A stretch of DNA of 16,485 bases, taken from assembly GCA_051001995.1 (NCBI GenBank), contig JBPCMT010000220.1:1-16485 (forward strand). Reading direction: 5' to 3'. The notes below the pieces were generated by a model, which searched no databases, was not told where the DNA came from, and worked only from the letters and a program-made list of their open reading frames with translations. Of the stretch, positions 9,964 to 16,485 are shown in pieces. Both the position numbers and the translations under genes were made by a program. Positions within the stretch are counted from its first letter, which is position 1, and the number at the start of each line of letters is the position of its first letter. This DNA is from CAWEHQ01 sp051001995 (lineage in GTDB: Bacteria > Actinomycetota > Thermoleophilia > Solirubrobacterales > Thermoleophilaceae).

Positions 9964-10851
9964 CTAGCGGACGCGTCCGAGCGTCGCGAGCGTCTGGATC
10001 CGCTCCGGGCCGCCGATGCGGCCGACCTTGCGGACCTTGCCCCGGTCCAGGTTCACCCGGTAGAGCAGCGAGCGATTGCCGCCCGCCCGCCGGATCGCCG
10101 CCCACGCGCGGCCGTCGCGCGCGACGTCGAAGCCGAGGGCGCGAGTCGCGTCCACGCCAAGCTCGCCGACCGTGTTGAGGGTGCCGTTGTTCGGCGGGTC
10201 CTGCTCGACGAGCACGTCGAGGCCGGCGTCGATCCCGTACAGCTCGGTCTCGGTCGCCCCGGCGCGGTTGTTCGTGTACCCGGAGCCCACGACCGTCGGG
10301 TTCTCGAGCACGTTCTCGTCGGTCAGCGCGTACTGGAGCGGCAGGTCCTCGGTCACGGTGCCGGCTCGCGGGGTCTCCTCCTCAGGGCACCGCGTGCCGC
10401 CTTCGCCCGGGCTCACGCGCTTGTTCTCGTCAGCCTCGCTGACGACGCGGATCCGGTCCACTGTCGGGTTGAAGTCGAACCCGAAGAACCTGCCGTCGGT
10501 CATGTAGCGCATCCCGAGCGGCCTCGCCCTCACCTCGCCCCTGATCTGCACCCGGCCCTCGCGAACCCGCAGCCGCAGCTGGTAGAGCCGGCTCGTGTCT
10601 TCGGCCGTGCCCTGCGCGTAGACGCGCCGGGTGCAGGGCCGGACGTCGAGCCCGGTGATCCGGTCGCCGGCGGCGAGGCCCCTCACTTTGGCCCCGTCGA
10701 CATCGCCGGGGTTCTTGCTCGAGAAGACGACGAGCCTCTCCTTGCCGGCGGTGCCGGCGAAGAGCTCCGTCGCCGACGCGCCGGGGGCCGCCACCGCGAG
10801 CGCGGCGACCGCCGCGGTGCTCGCGCCGATCAGCTTGTTCCTGGTTCCCAT
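9964..10851 (-). CDS. Secreted DUF4394-domain protein
   Basis: This is a 295-residue exported protein. Residues 1-27 form a Sec signal peptide: basic MGTRNK, a hydrophobic Ala-rich core, and likely cleavage after ASA at 27. The rest matches the DUF4394 domain: LVVFSSKNPGDV near the start, GDRITGLDVRPCTRRVYAQG, GFDFNPTVDRIRVVS at 124-138, YTNNRAGATETELYGID, DPPNNGTLNTVGELGV and a final GFDVARDGRAWAA repeat. The family is thought to form a beta-propeller-like repeat structure and has no established function. Cys73 and Cys155 could form a disulfide outside the cell. The start at ATG 10851 is preceded by a strong GGAGGAA site, so a longer in-frame extension is rejected. It sits between purDE and purB on the opposite strand and has no evident link to purine metabolism. 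Confidence 0.88.
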   Translation of the reverse strand: MGTRNKLIGASTAAVAALAVAAPGASATELFAGTAGKERLVVFSSKNPGDVDGAKVRGLAAGDRITGLDVRPCTRRVYAQGTAEDTSRLYQLRLRVREGRVQIRGEVRARPLGMRYMTDGRFFGFDFNPTVDRIRVVSEADENKRVSPGEGGTRCPEEETPRAGTVTEDLPLQYALTDENVLENPTVVGSGYTNNRAGATETELYGIDAGLDVLVEQDPPNNGTLNTVGELGVDATRALGFDVARDGRAWAAIRRAGGNRSLLYRVNLDRGKVRKVGRIGGPERIQTLATLGRVR

Positions 10852-10948
10852 GGTTCCTCCCTTTCGCGGCCCACGCCTGCGGGCCGGCTCGATCGTTCGT
10901 ACCTGGATTCGGCGCGGACGCCGCAAAAGGTTCAGGGGCGCGCCCGGA

Positions 10949-10954
10949 TACGCT
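10949..10954 (+). promoter_or_regulatory. -10 hexamer of purB (leaderless type)
   Basis: TACGCT matches TANNNT and ends six bases before the purB GTG at 10961, so the predicted transcript begins at or next to the start codon. No Shine-Dalgarno sequence precedes that GTG. No convincing -35 hexamer is visible 16-18 bases upstream. This would be the promoter for the purB-to-purF run. Confidence 0.5.
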
Positions 10955-10960
10955 CGTCAA

Positions 10961-12229
10961 GTGATCGCCCGCTACACGCGTCCCGAGCTCGCGGAGATCT
11001 GGAGCGACGAGGCGCGGATGGAGGCCTGGCACAGGGTCGAGGTCGCCGCGTGCGAGGAGATGGAGGGTCCCGCGCCCGAGGAGCTGGCCGCGATCCGCGA
11101 CGCCGCCTTCACGGTGTCGGCGGTGGCCGAGCGCGAACGCATCACCAACCACGACGTGGCGGCCTTCGTGGACGTTCTGTCCGAGTCGGCGGGACCGGCG
11201 GGACGATGGATTCACTTCGGCCTCACGAGCTCCGACGTGCTCGATACGGCACTGGCGCTCCAGCTGCGGGCGGCCGCGGAGGTCATCGTGGCGGGCGCCC
11301 GTCGCCTCCGAGACACGCTCGCCGAGCGCGCCCGCGAGCATCGCGCGACGCTGTGCGTGGGTCGGACCCACGGCATCCACGCCGAGCCCACCACCTTCGG
11401 GCTCAAGCTCGCCGGCTTCGCGCTCGAGGCGGACCGCAACCTGAGCCGGCTCGAGCGAGCCTTTCAGGCGGTTCGCTTCGGTGCGCTCTCCGGGGCGGTC
11501 GGGACCTACGCGGCCACGAGCCCCGACTTCGAGCGCCGCGTGCTCGCGCGGCTCGGCCTCGAGCCCGAGCCGGTCTCCACTCAGGTGGTCCCGCGCGACC
11601 GCCACGCGGAGCTGCTCTCGGCGCTCGCGCTCGCCGGCGCCGGGCTCGAGCGCCTCGCCACCGAGGTGCGCCACCTCCAGCGCACGGAGGTGCTGGAGGT
11701 CTCAGAGCCGTTTCGCGCCGGCCAGAAGGGATCGTCGGCGATGCCGCACAAGCGCAACCCGATCGTCTGCGAGCGGATCACCGGCGTCGCCCGGCTGCTG
11801 CGCGGGTATGCGCAGGCCGGCCTCGAGGACGTGGCGCTCTGGCACGAGCGCGACATCTCCCACTCGTCGGTCGAGCGGGTGGCGCTGCCCGACGCCACCA
11901 CGCTGCTCGACTACACGCAGCATCTGGCGCTCGGAGTCGTCGAGGGCATGACCGTGGATGCCGAGCGGATGCGAGCCAACCTCGACGCCACCCACGGGGC
12001 GCTCTACTCCCAGCGCGCGCTGCTGGCGCTCGTGGAGGCCGGGAGCACGCGCGAGGAGGCCTATCAGCTGGTGCAGGAGGCGGCGCAGCGCGCGTGGGAC
12101 GAGGGCGTCTCGTTCCGCGATCTGCTCGCGAAGGCGGCGCCGCAGCTCGACCTCGACGCCGTCTTCGACCCCGGGGCGTTCACCCGCCACGCCGACGAGA
12201 TCATCGGGCGGCTGGACTCGCTCGACTAG
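10961..12229 (+). CDS. purB: Adenylosuccinate lyase
   Basis: PurB acts twice: it splits SAICAR to AICAR plus fumarate in the purine pathway and adenylosuccinate to AMP plus fumarate. It is a homotetrameric cytosolic enzyme of the fumarase/aspartase superfamily. The 422-residue product has HFGLTSSDVLDTA from residue 85, GRTHGIHAEPTTFG from 134 with the catalytic-type histidine 137, and the superfamily signature GSSAMPHKRNP at 257-267 carrying the mobile-loop serine. HERDISHSSVER follows. Length and motifs fit the short, bacillus-like PurB class. The start is GTG 10961 (IARYTRPELAEIWSDEARM is the usual N-terminus), with no ribosome site but a -10 hexamer six bases upstream. It is divergent from the DUF4394 gene, with 109 bases between starts. 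purC follows after 35 bases. Confidence 0.97.
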   Translation: MIARYTRPELAEIWSDEARMEAWHRVEVAACEEMEGPAPEELAAIRDAAFTVSAVAERERITNHDVAAFVDVLSESAGPAGRWIHFGLTSSDVLDTALALQLRAAAEVIVAGARRLRDTLAERAREHRATLCVGRTHGIHAEPTTFGLKLAGFALEADRNLSRLERAFQAVRFGALSGAVGTYAATSPDFERRVLARLGLEPEPVSTQVVPRDRHAELLSALALAGAGLERLATEVRHLQRTEVLEVSEPFRAGQKGSSAMPHKRNPIVCERITGVARLLRGYAQAGLEDVALWHERDISHSSVERVALPDATTLLDYTQHLALGVVEGMTVDAERMRANLDATHGALYSQRALLALVEAGSTREEAYQLVQEAAQRAWDEGVSFRDLLAKAAPQLDLDAVFDPGAFTRHADEIIGRLDSLD

Positions 12230-12252
12230 TCGGAGGCGACCACGTCGGTTGG

Positions 12253-12258
12253 TAGCCT
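12253..12258 (+). promoter_or_regulatory. -10 hexamer of purC (leaderless type)
   Basis: TAGCCT lies in the 35-base gap after purB and ends exactly six bases before the purC GTG at 12265, as at purB. No Shine-Dalgarno is present at this start. It suggests an internal promoter producing a leaderless purC transcript in addition to any read-through from purB. The -35 region overlaps the end of purB and is not recognisable. Confidence 0.45.
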
Positions 12259-12264
12259 CGATTC

Positions 12265-13155
<891 letters not shown>

Positions 13156-13180
13156 GGCGCCCTTCGCCAGAGGTGGTCGC

Positions 13181-13420
13181 GTGCGCGCGCGTGTGCTGAT
13201 CAGGCCGAAGGAGGGCATCCTCGACCCGCAGGGCCAGACCGTGGAGCGGGCGCTCCCGGCGCTCGGCTTCACAGGCGTCTCGGACGTGCGCGTGGGAAGG
13301 CTCGTGGAGCTCGACGTCGAGAACCCCGCGCGCATGGAGGAGATGTGCGAGAAGCTGCTGGCAAACCCGCTCGTCGAGGACTACGAAGTCGTGCTGCTCG
13401 ACACCGAGTCGGCGAGATGA
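13181..13420 (+). CDS. purS: PurS subunit of FGAM synthase
   Basis: PurS is the small, dimeric structural subunit that joins PurQ to PurL in the three-part FGAM synthase of Gram-positive bacteria and archaea. The 79-residue product matches in length and sequence: VRARVLIRPKEGILDPQG at the N-terminus, a GFTGVSDVRVGRLVELDVE strand pair, then a helix (MEEMCEKLLANPLVEDY) and a final strand. It has no catalytic residues of its own. The start is GTG 13181 with GAGG at 13170-13173 upstream; the frame is open further 5' but only as a shadow of purC. The last four bases (ATGA) overlap the purQ start, so PurS and PurQ are translationally coupled, consistent with their fixed stoichiometry. Confidence 0.95.
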   Translation: MRARVLIRPKEGILDPQGQTVERALPALGFTGVSDVRVGRLVELDVENPARMEEMCEKLLANPLVEDYEVVLLDTESAR

Positions 13421-14091
13421 GGTTTGGGGTCATCAGGTTTCCGGGCTCGTGCGACGAGGTCGACGCGCTGCTCGCCTGCCGCCGCCACGGCGAGGCCGAG
13501 TTGCTCTGGCACGCCGAGCGCGACCTGCACGACGTGGACGCGATCGTCATCCCCGGCGGCTTCACCTACGGCGACTACCTGCGCGCCGGGGCGATCGCGC
13601 GCTTCGCTCCGGTGATGGACTCGGTCGCGGCGTTCGCGCGCGACGGCGGCCCGGTGCTCGGGATCTGCAACGGCTTCCAGGTTCTTTGCGAGGCCGGGCT
13701 GCTGCCGGGCGCCCTGCTCCCGAACGCGGCGCTGCGCTTCGTCTGCCGGCAGGTTCGCCTGACCGTCGAGTCCGCCGACACGCCGTTCACGCGCACCCGC
13801 GCGCGAGGGGACGTGCTTTCGCTCCCGGTCAAGCACGGCAGCGGGCGCTTCCAGGCGCCGGAGCGCCAGCTCGACGAGCTCGAGTCCGACGGGCTGGTCG
13901 CGCTTCGCTACGGGGAGGGACAGAACCCGAACGGCTCGGCTCGCGACATCGCGGGCGTGGTCAACGACGGGCGCAACGTGCTGGGACTGATGCCCCACCC
14001 CGAGCACGCCGTTGATCCGCTGACGGGATCGAGCGACGGCAACGCGTTGTTCGCCTCACTGGCGCGGGCGCCGGAGCTCGCCGCGGCGTGA
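13417..14091 (+). CDS. purQ: PurQ, glutaminase subunit of FGAM synthase
   Basis: PurQ hydrolyses glutamine and passes ammonia to PurL for conversion of FGAR to FGAM. The 224-residue product is a class I (triad) glutamine amidotransferase. It has IPGGFTYGDYLRAGAIAR, the nucleophile Cys84 in GICNGFQVL, VKHGSGRF and the catalytic His194 and Glu196 in LMPHPEHAVD. Length is normal. The ATG at 13417 overlaps the purS stop by 4 bases, and the stop overlaps the purL GTG by 4 bases. All three parts of the enzyme are therefore made from one coupled stretch. The split purS/purQ/purL form contrasts with the single long PurL of proteobacteria. Confidence 0.97.
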   Translation: MRFGVIRFPGSCDEVDALLACRRHGEAELLWHAERDLHDVDAIVIPGGFTYGDYLRAGAIARFAPVMDSVAAFARDGGPVLGICNGFQVLCEAGLLPGALLPNAALRFVCRQVRLTVESADTPFTRTRARGDVLSLPVKHGSGRFQAPERQLDELESDGLVALRYGEGQNPNGSARDIAGVVNDGRNVLGLMPHPEHAVDPLTGSSDGNALFASLARAPELAAA

Positions 14092-16313
14092 CGTCCCAAG
14101 CGGCGCCGGCGCGTCACCGCGATCTGGGCCTCACCGACTGGGAGTACGAGCAGGTCGAGGACCGGCTTGGGCGCGAGCCGAACGGGCTCGAGCTCGCGGT
14201 CTTCTCGCTGATGTGGTCCGAGCACTGCGCGTACAAGCATTCCCGCAAGCTGCTCCGGCGGCTTCCGACCGAGGGGCCCGCGGTCGTGATGGGGCCGGGC
14301 GAGAACGCCGGTGCCGTCGACGTCGGCGACGGCCTGGCGGTGGCGTTCAAGGTCGAGTCGCACAACCACCCGAGCGCGGTCGAGCCGTTCCAGGGCGCTG
14401 CCACCGGGGTCGGCGGGATCCTGCGCGACATCTTCGCGGTCGGCGCGCGCCCGATCGCGGTGCTCGACTCGCTGCGCTTCGGCGAGCTCGACTCGTCGCG
14501 CTCGCGCTACCTGTTCGACGGCGCGGTGAGGGGGATCGGGCACTACGGCAACTCGATCGGCGTGCCGACGGTCGGCGGCGAGATCTACTTCGAGCGCGCC
14601 TACGAGCAGAACTGCCTCGTCAACGCGATGTGCGTGGGCATCGCCCCGCGAGAGCGGCTGATCCGTAGCGCCGCGGCGGGGCCCGGCAACGTCGTGGTCC
14701 TGTTCGGGGCGCTGACCGGCCGCGACGGCATCGGCGGCGCCTCCGTGCTCGCGAGCGCGGAACTGTCCGAGGAGGACGAGTCGAAGCGGCCAACCGTCCA
14801 GATCGGCGACCCCTTCGAGGAGGAGAAGCTGCTCGAGTGCTCGCTCGAGCTGCTCGAGGCGGAGCTGCTCGTGTCGCTCCAGGATCTGGGCGCGGCCGGG
14901 CTCTCGTCGAGCGCGTCCGAGATGGCCTCGAAGGGCGCGGTCGGCGTCGACCTCGACGTGGACCGGGTCCCGCTTCGCGAGCAGGGGATGGAGCCGTTCG
15001 AGGTGATGATCTCGGAGTCCCAGGAGCGGATGCTCTGCGTCGTGGAGCCCGAGCGGCTCGACGACATGCTGGCCGTGTGCGCGCGCTGGGAGGTTCGAGC
15101 CAGCGCGATCGGCTCGGTGACCGGCAGCGGACGCCTGCGGGTTTTCGGGGGCGGGGAGCTCGCCGGCGACATGCCGGTAACGGCGCTGGTCGACGAGTGC
15201 CCGCTCTACGACCTCGAGCCCGCCGCGCCCGCCGACCGGACAGGGCCACCGCAAAACCTTCCCGACCACCGTGACCCGGGGGAGACCCTGCTCGCGTTGC
15301 TCGGCGCCCCGAACCTGGCGAGCAAGCGCTGGGCCTTCGAGCAGTACGACGCGCTCGTGGGGTCGCGGACCGTGCGCCGGCCCGACGAAGCGGACGCCGC
15401 CGTGCTGCTCCTCGCTCCGGATTCTGAAAGCGGCCCCGCGATCGCCGTCGCGATCGACGGCAACGGCCGTCGCACCGCGTGCGATCCGTACGTCGGGGCC
15501 GTCGAGGCGGTTCTCGAGTGCGCGCGCAACCTCGCCTGCGTCGGTGCCGAGCCGCTGGGGCTGACCAACTGCCTCAACTTTGGCAACCCGAAGAAGCCGG
15601 CCGTCGCGTGGCAGCTCGAGCGCGCCGTCGAGGGCCTCGCGGACGCCTGCCGCGCGCTCGACGTTCCGGTTGTCGGCGGCAACGTCTCGCTCTACAACGA
15701 GGGCGGCGGCGGGCCGATCCACCCGACGCCGGTCGTCGGGATGGTCGGGCGCCTGCCCGACGCGACCCGCGCCGCGGGAATCGCCTTTCGCGAGGACGGC
15801 CACGCGATCGCACTGGTCGGCCCGTTCGAGCCGGCGCTCGCGGGCTCGGAGCTCGACAAGCACTGGGGGAGGCTGGCGGACGGATTGCCGCAGATCGACC
15901 TCGCGGCGCAGGCCCGCGCGCTCGCGGTGGTCCGCGAGGCGGTTCGCAGCGGGAAGCTGGCCTCCGCGCACGACGTCTCCGACGGCGGGCTCGCCTGCGC
16001 GCTCGCCGAGTGCTGCGCGGCAGGCGCGCTCGGGGCGCGCGTGGAGTGGGACGCGACCGGGGTAGAGCCCCTCCCGCTTCCGGCGCCGAGCGACGTTCGG
16101 CTGTTCGGCGAGGCACCGGGAGGGGTGGTGGTGTCGGGCCCGCCCGCGGCGATCGCCGAGCTCGCCGAGACGGCCGGCGACACCCCGGTCCTGACCCTCG
16201 GCACGGTCGGCGGAAATACGCTGGATATCCAGGTCTTCGCTGCTACGCTGCGGGTACCGGTCGAGGATCTCGCGACCGCCCGGGAAGGTGCCCTTCCCAA
16301 CCTCCTCTCATGA
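14088..16313 (+). CDS. purL: PurL, synthetase subunit of FGAM synthase (small form)
   Basis: PurL binds FGAR and ATP and makes FGAM using ammonia from PurQ. The 741-residue length is that of the small PurL, which needs PurS and PurQ and lacks the fused glutaminase domain. Motifs include FSLMWSEHCAYKHS near 39-52, then AFKVESHNHPSAVEPFQG, GVGGILRDIFAVGARP, GGEIYFERAYEQN, DLGAAGLSSSASEM, and in the second half TNCLNFGNPKKP, VVGGNVSLYNE and SAHDVSDGGLA. These mark the duplicated AIRS-like N- and C-terminal domain pairs. The GTG start at 14088 overlaps the purQ stop (GTGA) and is preferred for coupling. The stop overlaps the purF ATG (ATGA). No frameshift or missing block is visible. Confidence 0.98.
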   Translation: MTSQAAPARHRDLGLTDWEYEQVEDRLGREPNGLELAVFSLMWSEHCAYKHSRKLLRRLPTEGPAVVMGPGENAGAVDVGDGLAVAFKVESHNHPSAVEPFQGAATGVGGILRDIFAVGARPIAVLDSLRFGELDSSRSRYLFDGAVRGIGHYGNSIGVPTVGGEIYFERAYEQNCLVNAMCVGIAPRERLIRSAAAGPGNVVVLFGALTGRDGIGGASVLASAELSEEDESKRPTVQIGDPFEEEKLLECSLELLEAELLVSLQDLGAAGLSSSASEMASKGAVGVDLDVDRVPLREQGMEPFEVMISESQERMLCVVEPERLDDMLAVCARWEVRASAIGSVTGSGRLRVFGGGELAGDMPVTALVDECPLYDLEPAAPADRTGPPQNLPDHRDPGETLLALLGAPNLASKRWAFEQYDALVGSRTVRRPDEADAAVLLLAPDSESGPAIAVAIDGNGRRTACDPYVGAVEAVLECARNLACVGAEPLGLTNCLNFGNPKKPAVAWQLERAVEGLADACRALDVPVVGGNVSLYNEGGGGPIHPTPVVGMVGRLPDATRAAGIAFREDGHAIALVGPFEPALAGSELDKHWGRLADGLPQIDLAAQARALAVVREAVRSGKLASAHDVSDGGLACALAECCAAGALGARVEWDATGVEPLPLPAPSDVRLFGEAPGGVVVSGPPAAIAELAETAGDTPVLTLGTVGGNTLDIQVFAATLRVPVEDLATAREGALPNLLS

Positions 16314-16485
16314 CTCCCTCGAAGCCGATCCCGGCCTCGGAAATGGTCGACCTCCGCGACGGCCCGCGCGACGAGTGCGGGGTGTTCGGCACCTACGCTC
16401 CCGAGCGCGAGGTCGCCCGGCTCGCCTACTTCGCGCTCTACGCGCTCCAGCACCGCGGCCAGGAGTCGGCCGGCATCGCGACCGC
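16310..16485 (+). CDS. purF: Amidophosphoribosyltransferase, 5' part only
   Basis: PurF catalyses the first committed step of purine synthesis, from PRPP and glutamine to phosphoribosylamine, and is usually feedback-inhibited by purine nucleotides. Only the first 58 codons are in the window. They show a class II (Ntn) glutaminase start: DECGVFG, with the expected nucleophile Cys23, and ALQHRGQESAGIAT at 45-58. The 22 residues before the Cys would be a propeptide removed to expose the N-terminal cysteine, as in Bacillus-type PurF. ATG 16310 overlaps the purL stop by 4 bases; a second Met at residue 12 would shorten the propeptide. The gene continues past the window end. Confidence 0.95.
   Translation, partial: MTPSKPIPASEMVDLRDGPRDECGVFGTYAPEREVARLAYFALYALQHRGQESAGIAT

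Noticed and set aside
10430..11674. 414-codon - strand frame overlapping purB and DUF4394
   Set aside because: It is an out-of-frame shadow of DUF4394 and antisense to purB, with no coherent protein sequence.
9934..12255. Long + strand frame through the DUF4394 gene into purB
   Set aside because: It is in a different frame from purB and opposite to the DUF4394 gene. The product is Arg/Ala-rich low complexity with no motif.
13908..15971. 687-codon open frame antisense to purL/purQ
   Set aside because: It is a shadow of the GC-rich purL codons, without recognisable domains; both + strand genes are complete and conserved.

Overview
The window is very GC-rich (roughly 70% by eye) and densely coded. 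It reads as chromosomal DNA of a high-GC actinobacterium. Evidence for this is the grpE-dnaJ-hspR stress operon with a MerR-type HspR repressor, frequent GTG starts, split purS/purQ/purL, and start codons that sit six bases after a TANNNT hexamer, as in leaderless actinobacterial mRNAs. A deep lineage such as Thermoleophilia would fit, but that placement is inference. No rRNA, tRNA, CRISPR array, transposase or phage gene is visible, and no stretch of more than 300 bases lacks a gene.

Region 1 (1-5508) is protein quality control. grpE (its 5' end is damaged by a 15-C run at the window edge), dnaJ and hspR are tightly packed on the + strand. GrpE and DnaJ are co-chaperones of DnaK, which would be expected just upstream, and HspR is the likely repressor of the set. 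A small VOC/glyoxalase-fold gene on the - strand separates hspR from clpB. clpB has its own good promoter, and a long hairpin follows it.

Region 2 (5509-7610) looks like an oxyanion (probably molybdate) module. A small helix-turn-helix protein carrying a TOBE/Mop domain is followed by a MOT1-type molybdate/sulfate permease. Converging on it, two bases away, is an unrecognised four-helix membrane protein on the - strand.

Region 3 (7611-16485) is mostly purine biosynthesis. A GYD-domain gene precedes purD and purE, which overlap by one base. A strong hairpin and a secreted DUF4394 protein on the - strand separate purDE from purB-purC-purS-purQ-purL-purF. The last four genes overlap stop-to-start by 4 bp, and purF runs off the window. 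Together these encode PRPP amidotransferase (PurF), GAR synthetase (PurD), the three-part FGAM synthase (PurS/Q/L), the AIR carboxylation enzyme (PurE), SAICAR synthetase (PurC) and adenylosuccinate lyase (PurB). purN, purM, purH and purK are not in the window.

The most interesting points are the TOBE regulator plus MOT1 permease with two inverted repeats in front, the repeated leaderless-type geometry at three genes, a ClpB shortened between sensor-1 and the arginine finger, and a PurE with a disordered N-terminal extension and no purK beside it.
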